Position numbers and translations under genes: made by a program. From Lachnospiraceae bacterium (GTDB lineage Bacteria > Bacillota > Clostridia > Lachnospirales > Lachnospiraceae), in assembly GCA_910575075.1 (NCBI GenBank), contig CAJTCY010000015.1, positions 61,887 to 125,886 on the forward strand: 64,000 nucleotides of DNA, in the 5' to 3' direction. Shown one piece after another: positions 54,676-63,609 of the stretch (position 1 is the first letter of the stretch; every line of letters starts with the position of its first letter). The notes below the pieces were generated by a model. The model made no database searches. It saw only the letters and a program-made list of their open reading frames with translations, and was not told where the DNA came from.

Positions 54676-57513
54676 TTATTTCTGCAGATATTTTTTAATA
54701 TATTTGCCAGTATATGATTCTTCCACCTGAGCAACTTCTTCCGGCGTTCCCTTAGCAATTACTCTGCCTCCGCCGTCTCCCCCTTCCGGACCCATATCAA
54801 TAATGTAATCGGCTGTCTTGATCACGTCCAGGTTGTGTTCAATAACCACCACCGTATTTCCTCCCTCTGCCAGACGCTGCAAAATCTCCGTCAGCTTATG
54901 CACATCTGCAAAATGGAGGCCTGTAGTTGGTTCGTCTAAAATATAAATAGTCTTTCCCGTGCTGCGGCGGCTCAGCTCCGTGGCCAGCTTAATACGCTGA
55001 GCTTCACCGCCGGACAGAGTGGTGGAAGGCTGCCCCAGCTTGATATAGGAAAGCCCCACATCATATAATGTCTCAATTTTTCTGCGGATTGAAGGCACAT
55101 TTTCAAAAAATTCCAGCGCTTCCTCAACCGTCATATCCAACACGTCATATATACTTTTTCCTTTATATTTTACTTCCAGAGTCTCCCGGTTATAGCGTTT
55201 CCCCCCGCATACTTCACATGGTACATACACATCTGGCAGGAAATGCATCTCAATTTTTAAAATACCATCGCCAGAACATGCCTCGCATCTTCCTCCCTTT
55301 ACATTAAAACTAAATCTTCCTTTAGCATACCCTTTAGCTTTGGCATCCGGCGTCGCCGCAAACAGATCACGTATCTGGTCAAAGACCCCTGTATAAGTAG
55401 CTGGATTAGAGCGTGGTGTTCTGCCAATTGGAGACTGGTCAATGTCAATCACTTTGTCCAGCTGTTCTATGCCTTCAATAGCCCTGTGCCTGCCTGGTAT
55501 GACCCTTGCACGGTTCAAGTCCCTTGCCAGACGTTTATAGAGAATCTCATTTGTCAGAGAGGATTTTCCAGAACCAGATACTCCCGTAATGCAGGTCATT
55601 ACCCCCAGGGGAATTTCTACATTGATATTCTGCAGGTTATTTTCCTTAGCCCCCTTAATTTTGAGGAATCCTGCTGGTTTCCTTCTGGTTTCCGGTACCG
55701 GGATTTTGATTTTTCCACTGAGATAGGCTCCGGTAACAGAATCCGGGCTCTTCATAATTTCCTGAGCTGTCCCCTGTGCCACTAATTTTCCGCCATGCTC
55801 TCCGGCCCCAGGCCCGATATCGACAATATGGTCTGCTGCCAGCATCGTATCCTCATCATGTTCTACCACAATCAAAGTGTTTCCCAGCTCTTTTAAATTT
55901 CTCAGCGTATTGAGCAGCTTGTCATTATCTCTCTGATGCAGTCCAATACTTGGCTCGTCCAGAATATAAGCCACTCCGACCAGTCCAGACCCGATTTGAG
56001 TGGCAAGCCGTATTCTCTGAGCTTCTCCGCCAGACAAAGTTCCTGTTCCTCTGGAAAGAGTCAGATATTCCAATCCCACGTCTACCAGAAACCCAACTCT
56101 GGCACGGATTTCCTTCAGCACCTGGGCGCCAATTAATTTCTGCTGTTTTGACAACTCCATTCCTGTCAGAAATTCCTGAAGTTTGCGAATGGACATGGAG
56201 GTAACCTCATAAATATTTTTTCCTGCGACAGTCACGGCAAGAGCCTCTCGTTTCAACCGTTGGCCGCCGCACGCTTTACAGGGCGTTACCCGCATAAACT
56301 GTTCATACTCCTGCTTCATGGTATCTGAACCTGTCTCACGATAGCGCCGCTGTACATTTTTGACCAGCCCTTCAAATGCTACATCATAGACGCCCTCACC
56401 CCGCTGCCCCTTATAATGTACCTTGATTTCTTTTCCGCCAGTTCCATTAATCAGCACATTCTGTATCTTTTTGGGAAGTTCCTCGTAGGGTGTATTCAGA
56501 TCAAAACCATATTCTTTGGCCAACGCCGCAAGAATCGCGTTGGTAAAACTGCCTTTATCTGTGCTGGACTGCCAGCCCATTACCTGAATCGCTCCCTGTG
56601 CAAGACTTAAAGATTTCACAGGAATCATTAAATCTACGTCGAATTCCATTTTATACCCCAGTCCAAAGCAATCCGGGCAGGCGCCAAAGGGATTATTAAA
56701 AGAAAAACTTCTGGGTTCAATCTCATCAATACTGATCCCGCAGTCAGGACAGGAAAAACTCTGTGAAAAATTGATAGGCTCTCCATCAATCACATCCACC
56801 GTCATCAGTCCCTCCGCCAGTTCCAGTACATTTTCCACCGAATCTGTAAGACGTTTTTCAATTCCAGGCTTAACCACCAAACGGTCGACCACAATCTCAA
56901 TATTGTGTTTGATGTTTTTATCCAGAACGATTTCTTCTGTCAAATCATAAATGTTTCCATCTACTTGAACCCTGACGTACCCGCTGCGCTTTGCCTGTTC
57001 AAATAATTTCTGATGCATTCCTTTTCTCCCCCGGACCACCGGGGCCAGAAGCTGGATTCTGGTTCCCTCCGGCAGAGACATGATCTGGTCCACCATCTGG
57101 TCTACAGACTGTTTCTTGATCTCCTTTCCGCAATTTGGACAATGGGGAATTCCAATCCTCGCATACAGCAGACGAAAATAATCATAAATTTCTGTAACCG
57201 TTCCCACCGTTGATCTGGGATTGCGGTTCGTGGATTTCTGGTCAATAGAAATCGCCGGGGACAGCCCTTCAATTTTCTCCACGTCTGGCTTCTCCATCTG
57301 GCCCAAAAACTGCCTCGCATAAGAAGACAATGATTCCATATACCTGCGCTGTCCCTCTGCATAGATGGTATCAAAGGCAAGAGAAGATTTTCCAGAACCA
57401 CTTAATCCTGTCAGCACCACAAACTCATTCCTTGGAATATCTACATCCAGATTCTTTAAATTATGTTCATTGGCTCCCCGTATTTTGATAAAATTCTTTT
57501 CTGCTTTTGCCAT
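54676..57513 (-). CDS. uvrA: Excinuclease ABC subunit A
   Basis: 945 residues, standard size. Two ABC ATPase halves ([14 protein letters not shown] near 33; [14 protein letters not shown] near 640) and zinc modules ([54 protein letters not shown]...CEVCGGKR), with two LSGGEAQRI signatures. It scans DNA for bulky damage and loads UvrB. It lies about 107 bases downstream of uvrB, the usual uvrBA order; two copies of CCTAAGGTAT sit in the gap between them. Confidence 0.98.
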   Translation of the reverse strand: MAKAEKNFIKIRGANEHNLKNLDVDIPRNEFVVLTGLSGSGKSSLAFDTIYAEGQRRYMESLSSYARQFLGQMEKPDVEKIEGLSPAISIDQKSTNRNPRSTVGTVTEIYDYFRLLYARIGIPHCPNCGKEIKKQSVDQMVDQIMSLPEGTRIQLLAPVVRGRKGMHQKLFEQAKRSGYVRVQVDGNIYDLTEEIVLDKNIKHNIEIVVDRLVVKPGIEKRLTDSVENVLELAEGLMTVDVIDGEPINFSQSFSCPDCGISIDEIEPRSFSFNNPFGACPDCFGLGYKMEFDVDLMIPVKSLSLAQGAIQVMGWQSSTDKGSFTNAILAALAKEYGFDLNTPYEELPKKIQNVLINGTGGKEIKVHYKGQRGEGVYDVAFEGLVKNVQRRYRETGSDTMKQEYEQFMRVTPCKACGGQRLKREALAVTVAGKNIYEVTSMSIRKLQEFLTGMELSKQQKLIGAQVLKEIRARVGFLVDVGLEYLTLSRGTGTLSGGEAQRIRLATQIGSGLVGVAYILDEPSIGLHQRDNDKLLNTLRNLKELGNTLIVVEHDEDTMLAADHIVDIGPGAGEHGGKLVAQGTAQEIMKSPDSVTGAYLSGKIKIPVPETRRKPAGFLKIKGAKENNLQNINVEIPLGVMTCITGVSGSGKSSLTNEILYKRLARDLNRARVIPGRHRAIEGIEQLDKVIDIDQSPIGRTPRSNPATYTGVFDQIRDLFAATPDAKAKGYAKGRFSFNVKGGRCEACSGDGILKIEMHFLPDVYVPCEVCGGKRYNRETLEVKYKGKSIYDVLDMTVEEALEFFENVPSIRRKIETLYDVGLSYIKLGQPSTTLSGGEAQRIKLATELSRRSTGKTIYILDEPTTGLHFADVHKLTEILQRLAEGGNTVVVIEHNLDVIKTADYIIDMGPEGGDGGGRVIAKGTPEEVAQVEESYTGKYIKKYLQK

Positions 57514-57620
57514 AGGTGGTAAACTCCTTTTTCTATATTATTCTTCACTATCCTAAGGTATATTTACTACTTTCTCCCTAAAGCCCTAAGGTATCCTCCC
57601 CAGCTTCGCCGGATCCCTCC

Positions 57621-59699
57621 TCAGGACATTTGTCTCAAATTCTTTTTTAATTCTATCATCTTATCACGCAGTTCTGCTGCCGCCTCGAAATTCAGTTCTG
57701 CCGCTGCCGCCTGCATCTTCTTCTGAATTTCCCCAATGAGCTTCTCCAATTCTTTTTTGCTCATAGACTCTGGATCTTTCTGGAACTGGTACTCTTCCTT
57801 AGCAACCTTTCTGGAAATACTGATCAGTTCACGCACAGATTTCTGAATCGTGGTAGGTGTAATTCCATGTTCCTTATTGTATGCTTCCTGTTTGCTCCTT
57901 CTGCGGTTCGTTTCGTCAATGGCTGACCGCATGGAATCTGTGATACTGTCCGCATACATAATCACATGGCCTTCTGAATTTCTCGCCGCCCTGCCAATGG
58001 TCTGAATCAGAGACGTCTCCGAACGCAGAAATCCTTCTTTATCCGCGTCCAAAATCGCCACCAGGGTAATTTCCGGTATATCAAGTCCTTCCCGCAGCAA
58101 ATTAATTCCTACCAGCACATCAAAAACATCCAGCCGCAGATCCCGGATAATCTCTGCCCGCTCTAAGGTGTCAATGTCAGAATGCAGATATTTGACCCGG
58201 ATACCCACCTCACGCATGTAATCTGTCAGGTCTTCCGCCATTTTCTTGGTAAGTGTAGTAATCAAAACCTTATTCTTATTGGAAATTTCCTTATTTACTT
58301 CTCCAATCAGGTCGTCAATCTGCCCTTCCACCGGGCGGACATCCACCTCAGGATCAAGCAGCCCGGTTGGACGGATAATCTGCTCTGTCCTCAGAAGCTC
58401 ATGTTCCTTTTCATAGACATTCGGCGTCGCAGATACAAACAGCATCTGATCTATCTTACTCTCAAATTCTTCAAAGTTCAAAGGCCGGTTATCTTTTGCT
58501 GAAGGCAGGCGAAATCCATAATCTACCAGGGTGCTTTTCCTGGACTGGTCTCCTGCGTACATGCCCCGGACCTGGGGAATGGTAATATGAGACTCATCTA
58601 CAATAATCAGAAACTCTTCTGGAAAATAGTCCATTAAAGTATTTGGCGCTTCCCCAGGCTTCAAACCGGAAAGAAAGCGGGAATAATTCTCAATGCCGCT
58701 GCAAAACCCGGTTTCTTTGAGCATCTCAATATCGAAATTGGTGCGCTCTGCAATCCGCTGCGCTTCTAGCAGCTTGTCCTCGCCTTTGAAATATTTTACA
58801 CGTTCTTCCATTTCCTGTTCAATTTCTGCAGCAGCCTGCCGGATTTTCTCCGGCGCCACCACATAATGAGACGCTGGAAATACTGCCATATGCTCCAGCT
58901 GGCTCTTGATTTCCCCTGTCAATACGTCAATCTCCGTTATTCTGTCCACCTCATCCCCAAAAAATTCCACCCGGATTGCTGTTTCTCCATAATTCGCCGG
59001 AAAGATTTCCACCACATCCCCCCGTACCCGGAAGGTTCCTCTCTGAAAATCCATATCATTTCTGGTATACTGAATATCAATCAGTTTGCGAATTACTTCA
59101 TCCCTGTCTTTTTCCATTCCTGGGCGCAGGGACAGCATCATATTCTTGTAATCTATTGGACTTCCCAAACCATAAATACACGAAACGCTGGAAATGATAA
59201 TCACATCTTTCCTCTCTACCAATGCTGCTGTAGCAGAAAGACGCAGCTTGTCAATTTCATCATTGATAGATGAATCTTTGGCAATGTAGGTGTCCGTAGA
59301 GGGAACGTAAGCTTCGGGTTGGTAATAGTCGTAGTAGGAGACAAAATATTCCACTGCATTCTCCGGGAACATCTCCTTGAATTCTCCGTATAACTGCGCC
59401 GCAAGGGTTTTATTGTGGGCGATGACCAGCGTTGGCTTCTGCAAAGCCTGAATGACATTTGCCATCGTAAATGTCTTGCCCGATCCCGTAACCCCTAGTA
59501 AAGTCTGGAATTGATTGCCCTCCTGAAAGCCTTTCACCAGCTCTGCGATGGCCTGGGGCTGGTCGCCTGTGGGCTTGTAAGGGGCATGTAATTTGAAAGC
59601 ATGTCCGCTCTGCGGGCTGCTTTCATGAGCAAGTAGCTGACCTTTGTCAGCGGACATCGTGCCCTGTGGGTATTGCGAATTTCCTCTTTTCTCTGGCAT
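57621..59699 (-). CDS. uvrB: Excinuclease ABC subunit B
   Basis: 692 residues. Walker [16 protein letters not shown], the beta-hairpin [31 protein letters not shown], helicase motifs ([18 protein letters not shown]) and a C-terminal UVR domain ([26 protein letters not shown]) that binds UvrC. The GGAGG site 7 bases before the first ATG supports a 33-residue extension ahead of the [14 protein letters not shown] with which UvrB proteins usually start. It acts with UvrA and UvrC in nucleotide-excision repair. Confidence 0.98.
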   Translation of the reverse strand: MPEKRGNSQYPQGTMSADKGQLLAHESSPQSGHAFKLHAPYKPTGDQPQAIAELVKGFQEGNQFQTLLGVTGSGKTFTMANVIQALQKPTLVIAHNKTLAAQLYGEFKEMFPENAVEYFVSYYDYYQPEAYVPSTDTYIAKDSSINDEIDKLRLSATAALVERKDVIIISSVSCIYGLGSPIDYKNMMLSLRPGMEKDRDEVIRKLIDIQYTRNDMDFQRGTFRVRGDVVEIFPANYGETAIRVEFFGDEVDRITEIDVLTGEIKSQLEHMAVFPASHYVVAPEKIRQAAAEIEQEMEERVKYFKGEDKLLEAQRIAERTNFDIEMLKETGFCSGIENYSRFLSGLKPGEAPNTLMDYFPEEFLIIVDESHITIPQVRGMYAGDQSRKSTLVDYGFRLPSAKDNRPLNFEEFESKIDQMLFVSATPNVYEKEHELLRTEQIIRPTGLLDPEVDVRPVEGQIDDLIGEVNKEISNKNKVLITTLTKKMAEDLTDYMREVGIRVKYLHSDIDTLERAEIIRDLRLDVFDVLVGINLLREGLDIPEITLVAILDADKEGFLRSETSLIQTIGRAARNSEGHVIMYADSITDSMRSAIDETNRRRSKQEAYNKEHGITPTTIQKSVRELISISRKVAKEEYQFQKDPESMSKKELEKLIGEIQKKMQAAAAELNFEAAAELRDKMIELKKNLRQMS

Positions 59700-60049
59700 A
59701 TGAAAACCTCCAATTTGTGACCGACACTCGAAAACAAGTTTTCTCGTTGTCGCGACGTCTCCACTTCGTTCCGGTCCGTTCTAAACAAGCGCCACTGGCG
59801 CTTAGAACCGTCAAATGCTCCTGCAAGCAGGGCATTTTCCTCATTATGACCGCGCAAAATGTTCGCCTATTCGCCCGAAATTCGTGTAATTTGATTTTTA
59901 ATTCGTGTAAAACAGGCTTGCAAAGCTGGCGAATAAGCGTTAAAATAGCAATTACACGAATACAGGTCACAAAACTGTATTTTTGAAACAAAATAACACT
60001 GCGTAATACCAACTAATACAGATAGTATTCTCCAGTCATTTGGTTTTTC
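59700..60049 (-). other. Long, hairpin-rich uvrB leader without a gene
   Basis: No convincing coding frame. Notable structure: hairpin GAAAAC...GTTTTC (about 59732-59746), a large inverted repeat GTTCTAA...AAGCGCC/GGCGCTT...AGAAC (about 59779-59812), and the 10-mer ATTCGTGTAA twice (59880-59889 and 59901-59910) with its complement TTACACGAAT at 59952-59961. CGCCTATTCGCC and GGCGAATAAGCG also match inversely. With a promoter near 60.05 kb this would be an untranslated leader of about 340 bases, or repeats of mobile origin. Confidence 0.4.
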
Positions 60050-60078
60050 ATTATAACACATAAGTTTAAAAAAGTACA
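60050..60078 (-). promoter_or_regulatory. Possible uvrB promoter
   Basis: Minus strand -10 TATAAT (60050-60055) with weak -35 TGTACT (60073-60078), 17-base spacer. The -35 lies in the right arm of the terminator hairpin at 60068-60111. Confidence 0.4.
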
Positions 60079-60111
60079 GAGCAAAATCGAACTTTTGTTC
60101 TGTACTTTTTT
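60068..60111. terminator. Long bidirectional terminator hairpin
   Basis: AAAAAAGTACAGA (60068-60080) pairs with TCTGTACTTTTTT (60099-60111), and CAAAA (60082-60086) with TTTTG (60093-60097), around a six-base loop TCGAAC. T-runs follow on both strands. It would end the recombinase transcript (minus strand) and block read-through between the mobile region and uvrB. Confidence 0.75.
60088..60101. promoter_or_regulatory. Possible LexA (DinR) operator
   Basis: CGAACTTTTGTTCT fits the Gram-positive SOS box core GAAC-N4-GTTC. It lies just upstream of the possible uvrB promoter, and uvrB is commonly SOS-controlled in Firmicutes. It overlaps the loop and right arm of the terminator hairpin, so it may be partly a by-product of that inverted repeat. 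Confidence 0.4.
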
Positions 60112-60218
60112 ATACCTTATCGGACGGTAGTCCGTCCGCCCCGTCAGGGGCATGTATTACGGGATGCCCGGATGGGTATATCTTTTTTAGGTCATTCAGT
60201 TATGCCAGTATCTTAGCC

Positions 60219-61118
60219 TCATACAAAAAATTCACTGATCTGTTCTATATAATCATCTTCTGAAAAATCTGTACCGTTTTCATTTCCGTCTTTTGGCACA
60301 ACCTCATCAATAAACGGCTGAAGGTCATCTAAACAGTCTGCAATGATTTCCTTACTATTGCCGAATGGCATAGAGGTATCCTTTAGGGCTTCCGCATTAT
60401 CTCCATACACGTCTATGGTAATGATTTCTTTCGCATGTCCCATTAACTGTGATACCGCTTTGGGATTAAAATTGTTCTTTAATAATATGGTACAGAAGGT
60501 ACTCCTTAAATCATGCCATCTTATATTGGGCAGTCCATTGTCCTCCAACAATTTCTTATAATGTTTCCAGTGAAAATCTTTACTTCTCGGACGCCCATAA
60601 CTGGAACAGCAGATATAGTCCAAATCCTGAAAGGTTCCCGGCCGCCTTCTGCGGTTCTTCTCATATACTTTTCTCTCTTCCAGAATCACTTCAAACACAT
60701 TATCCGGTATAGGTATGGTTCGGTAACTGGACGGTGTTTTCAGCTTGATTTCCTGCTTTGTATATGTCTTAGCCGGAAAGTCCCCGGCAGTCGTGTTTGG
60801 TTTCTTTCCCAACTGCCTCTGCACTTTTAATGTCCGGTTGATATAATCTATGTCTGAATATTTTACCCCATTGATTTCACACCGCCTTAATCCCAACAGT
60901 ACCGCAAACAGCACCTGCATATGGATTGGCGTATCCCTGCTCGCCTCCATGAGCGTCAATATCTGCTCCATATTCAGCGTCTTTTGTGCGTCAATGTTCC
61001 GGGTGTGGTAGGCTTTCTTCTCCACCCGCTTGGGCAGTGCAATATCAATCGTCCGATTGATGGAAATGATTTTCTTATTCACAGCATATACCTGCAATAT
61101 TCTTGTAATCCCTTTCAA
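60219..61118 (-). CDS. Tyrosine recombinase/integrase, N-terminally truncated
   Basis: 299 residues from a TTG that has no Shine-Dalgarno; an in-frame TAA lies immediately before it. The catalytic core is complete: Arg in GLRRCEINGVKYSD near residue 76, HDLRSTF near 201, His in LMGHAKEII near 226, and Tyr in IDVYG near 237. What is missing is the N-terminal arm/SAM-like DNA-binding domain that full-length relatives (about 380-400 residues) have. Upstream sequence instead belongs to other genes (see 61075-61301). It probably mobilised an element now partly deleted, and is likely inactive. The C-terminal acidic tail is normal for the group. Confidence 0.8.
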   Translation of the reverse strand: MKGITRILQVYAVNKKIISINRTIDIALPKRVEKKAYHTRNIDAQKTLNMEQILTLMEASRDTPIHMQVLFAVLLGLRRCEINGVKYSDIDYINRTLKVQRQLGKKPNTTAGDFPAKTYTKQEIKLKTPSSYRTIPIPDNVFEVILEERKVYEKNRRRRPGTFQDLDYICCSSYGRPRSKDFHWKHYKKLLEDNGLPNIRWHDLRSTFCTILLKNNFNPKAVSQLMGHAKEIITIDVYGDNAEALKDTSMPFGNSKEIIADCLDDLQPFIDEVVPKDGNENGTDFSEDDYIEQISEFFV

Positions 61119-61155
61119 TTATCTTCTCTAACTCTTGAAATGTGGTTTTGTTCAT
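61075..61155 (-). pseudogene. 5' remnant of a serine hydrolase (beta-lactamase family)-like gene
   Basis: ATG at 61155 with GAAAGGAA upstream opens a frame of 26 codons, MNKTTFQELEKIIERDYKNI then AGICCE and stop. The first 23 residues look like the N-terminus of class C beta-lactamase-type serine hydrolases (...YGNIAGIVVLKNG). It loses homology where the recombinase frame takes over, so the rest of the gene has apparently been replaced. Identification is from memory of the family and moderate at best. Confidence 0.4.
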
Positions 61156-61301
61156 AGTGCGTTCCTTTCTGTATGAGATTTCGTTACGGGATAAAAGACT
61201 TCGGTTATCAGTTCATGCTCGCTTTCTGTCTGGGAAGGGTCTGTTACATAAACCTCAAATAACGCATTGCTGCACACATAGCTTGCTGTCTGGTTTTGCA
61301 T
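61152..61301 (-). pseudogene. Small ORF, likely 3' remnant of a regulator with a GyrI-like effector-binding domain
   Basis: 49 codons from ATG 61301 to TGA 61152, overlapping the next frame by ATGA. The stretch ALFEVYVTDPSQTESEHELITEVFYPV resembles the end of GyrI/effector-binding domains of AraC or MerR regulators (EVY-x-x-DP...TEI-x-x-P). No good ribosome site precedes it, so it is more likely a decapitated gene than a true small protein. With the fragment at 61075-61155 it looks like an old regulator/hydrolase gene pair cut on both sides. Confidence 0.4.
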
Positions 61302-61310
61302 ATCCGGGCA

Positions 61311-61355
61311 TAAAAATAGCCGGATGATTTTCGTTTTTGAAAACCACTCGGCTAT
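61311..61355 (-). terminator. Terminator of the TIR-like gene (hairpin copy A)
   Basis: On the minus strand a 17-bp stem (ATAGCCG...TTTTC with GAAAA...CGGCTAT, one mismatch and two G-U pairs), loop AAAAAC, followed by TTTTTA. It lies 12 bases after the stop codon. A second hairpin of the same 40-base architecture lies upstream of the gene (62471-62510). Confidence 0.75.
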
Positions 61356-61367
61356 GTAATAGATAAA

Positions 61368-62369
61368 CTATTTAATAATGCCAACAGATTTTAATTCTCT
61401 TTCAATTTCCATAATCTTTTCACTGATATTCTCCTTAAACTGCATCCTCATAATTCCTTGTAAATCTGAAAAAATTTTACTTTGTTCACTTTCCTGATCA
61501 AGTATACATACTCTTGAACGTCCCAAATTTGCATAAAACCACCCTAATTCAAAAATCACATTTGGACGTGCTTGAAAATATTGCTGTTTTCCAGAAGTCA
61601 CAATATCATCAGGAGTAAACAAAGCAAATGCATAAGAACAATTTGATGCGTACTTCTCAAACTTTTCAATAATAGTTAATCCCTGATCTGGCTTTTCTGC
61701 TAAAACAATTGGTTCTAACATAAACCTTTCCTTTAATAATGATTCCAGTTCTCTACGTTTTGCTTCGTTATGACCATGAATAATAAAAATTTCTTTAGAA
61801 TTAGCAATTCCCATTTCCATTTTATTTTTCCTTTCACTCAAAATAAGTTTTCTTCGATATTGTGTTAATTTCGATGTTATGTATCCATGTAAAACGGCAT
61901 ATTGCTTTTCGATAACCGCCTTTTTTTCGATAATGTGAAACTTTCCCTTTTCAGCATTTTGACTTACAAAATACAAATCTTGCGGATGCAAACCTTGTGG
62001 CACTTCTACTGCACTAAGCAAATTATCAAACGATTTTATTGTATCTTCCATCTCTTTTGCATCAAGTATTAATAGTTGATCATCATCTATTGAGCGTAAT
62101 TTAATATACTTCATAAATGCATCCTGAACAATTTTTGATGCTACATTCTTTTCTAACCCTTCTTGCTCCAGCACTAAGACTATTTCTTTATGCTCACTTT
62201 TATTAATTCCTACATCTTCATTAAGTGGTCTACTCCAAAATGATAAAATACAATACCCTTCATAGTCTTTACATTCTAATGAAATTGAATGAACCATTGG
62301 CAAAATCACTGACAAGGGAACATCAAACATTTTCTCATATATGTGATCAATCTTCTCAATAATTGTCAT
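61368..62369 (-). CDS. TIR-like (PF10137-type) nucleotide-binding protein with unknown N-terminal domain
   Basis: Start at the ATG at 62369 (MTIIEKIDHIYEKMF), with GAGGGG about 10 bases upstream; about 333 residues. Residues about 193-333 match the predicted nucleotide-binding TIR-like family: KEIFIIHGHNEAKRREL, PIVLAEKPDQGLTIIEKFEKYAS, FALFTPDDI, RPNVIFELGWFYANLGRSRVCIL. Members serve as NAD-degrading or cyclic-nucleotide-activated effectors in anti-phage systems (for example Pycsar/CBASS-type). The N-terminal 190 residues (SISLECKDYEGYCILSFWSRPL...) match no family I know and may be the sensor. Stand-alone, beside a DUF1016 nuclease, on a mobile remnant. Confidence 0.82.
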   Translation of the reverse strand: MTIIEKIDHIYEKMFDVPLSVILPMVHSISLECKDYEGYCILSFWSRPLNEDVGINKSEHKEIVLVLEQEGLEKNVASKIVQDAFMKYIKLRSIDDDQLLILDAKEMEDTIKSFDNLLSAVEVPQGLHPQDLYFVSQNAEKGKFHIIEKKAVIEKQYAVLHGYITSKLTQYRRKLILSERKNKMEMGIANSKEIFIIHGHNEAKRRELESLLKERFMLEPIVLAEKPDQGLTIIEKFEKYASNCSYAFALFTPDDIVTSGKQQYFQARPNVIFELGWFYANLGRSRVCILDQESEQSKIFSDLQGIMRMQFKENISEKIMEIERELKSVGIIK

Positions 62370-62470
62370 TCGTACATTTCCCCTCAAGCAGAAATTTATA
62401 TATTAATTTCTTGAATTTTGAATTATATGTTAGCCTATCAAATTTAGGTGAATATTTCCACCTATAGTAA

Positions 62471-62510
62471 ATAGTCTATTGATTCTCATTTTTGAAAATC
62501 AATAGACTAT
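62471..62510. repeat. Hairpin copy B, same architecture as the TIR-gene terminator
   Basis: Perfect ATAGTCTATTGATT/AATCAATAGACTAT ends, a 17-bp stem in total with one G-U, loop AAAAAT on the minus strand. Same total length (40), stem length and loop as copy A at 61316-61355, with paired substitutions between copies. It lies between the nuclease gene and the TIR-like gene and could end the former transcript, though the following T-run is weak. Confidence 0.55.
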
Positions 62511-62527
62511 GTATTGTTCCTTTTTAA

Positions 62528-62552
62528 TTTGTGACAACAATGTTGTCACAAA
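62528..62552. promoter_or_regulatory. Perfect 11-bp palindrome abutting the nuclease stop codon
   Basis: TTTGTGACAAC-AAT-GTTGTCACAAA ends one base before the stop of the DUF1016 gene. A near copy (TTGTGTCAACAGCGTTGTCACAA, 63249-63272) lies inside that same gene. It could be an operator or an RNA hairpin; no T-run follows on either strand. Confidence 0.4.
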
Positions 62553-63545
62553 TCAATCGTCCATCCTAATTTCTGCTATTTCAGACAATTCCCGTAACTT
62601 CTTTCTTAAAATTTTCTTATCCGGCAACTGCAACGTATAATCAGAAACCATTGTAGGGGACAGGGTACGACTCAAAGAATATTCTACCACTTCATCATCT
62701 TTTGAGGCACATAATATCACCCCTACGCTCGGATTTTCATTTTCTTTTCGGCACTGGCGGTCTAACGCTTCTAAATAGAAATCCATCTTCGACACATATT
62801 CCGGCTCAAACTGTCCAATCTTTAGCTCAAAAGCTACCAGACAGCATAGACCACGGTGAAAAAATAATAAGTCAACAAAAAAATCACGGTTTCCTACTTC
62901 CACCTTATATTCTTCATTAATAAAAGTAAAATCGCTGCCCACTTCAAGTATAAAATCCTTTAAATTTCCTAGAATCGCTTTCTTCAAATCCTTCTCTTTA
63001 TAATTCTTAGGCAACGTCAAAAAATCCAAAACATAGGTGTCAAGAAATGGCATGGTGCCATCCCTGTTCACTGCCTCTGGTTTGATTTTATCTTTAGACA
63101 GCATATAACGCTCATAATATGCACTGTCGATCTGCCTTTGCAATTCCCGTGCCGTATATCGTTCTTTAATTGAGAGGGTAAGATAAAAATGCCTTTCCAC
63201 CTCCGTTTTTGCTTTAGAAATAATCGCTAAATGATTTGACCAGCTAACTTGTGTCAACAGCGTTGTCACAAATTTATCCTCTTCATAAATCTCATAAAAC
63301 TGTTTCATACGGTATAATCCACGTCTGGTAAATCCCTTGATTCCCGGAAACTCTTGCTGGATAAAATTTGCAATAGAATCCATATAAGCGTCACCAAAAG
63401 ATGCCTTTTTTGATTCTTCACTTAGAAATTTCCCTACATTCCAATACATCATAATCAATTCTTCATTGACTTTTTTCAATGTATTTTCCCGTGCAGTTCC
63501 TATTATTTCCACAATCTGTGCAAATGATTTTGCTATCTCATCCAT
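62553..63545 (-). CDS. DUF1016/YhcG-type PDDEXK nuclease domain protein
   Basis: 330 residues from the ATG at 63545, with GGAGAGGG upstream. N-terminal DUF1016 helical/winged-helix part (about 1-165: NEELIMMYWNVGKFLSEESKK; GFTRRGLYRMKQFYEIY; LLTQVSWSNHLAIISKAK) and C-terminal PDDEXK fold (about 175-330) with FFVDLLFFHRG near 223 and LVAFELKIGQFEPEYV near 240, giving the D...ExK catalytic set. YhcG proteins are linked to type I restriction loci and mobile elements, with a poorly understood role. Here no hsd genes are visible on this side. A weak promoter may precede it. Confidence 0.9.
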   Translation of the reverse strand: MDEIAKSFAQIVEIIGTARENTLKKVNEELIMMYWNVGKFLSEESKKASFGDAYMDSIANFIQQEFPGIKGFTRRGLYRMKQFYEIYEEDKFVTTLLTQVSWSNHLAIISKAKTEVERHFYLTLSIKERYTARELQRQIDSAYYERYMLSKDKIKPEAVNRDGTMPFLDTYVLDFLTLPKNYKEKDLKKAILGNLKDFILEVGSDFTFINEEYKVEVGNRDFFVDLLFFHRGLCCLVAFELKIGQFEPEYVSKMDFYLEALDRQCRKENENPSVGVILCASKDDEVVEYSLSRTLSPTMVSDYTLQLPDKKILRKKLRELSEIAEIRMDD

Positions 63546-63609
63546 CAACTAAACCCTCTCCATATAGTCAAGTGTTTTTTCAATAAATTCAATACTTTTT
63601 GATACCTGT

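Noticed and set aside
59647..60061. Several overlapping short ORFs upstream of uvrB
   Set aside because: They overlap each other on both strands, lack ribosome sites and cross the hairpin-rich leader.
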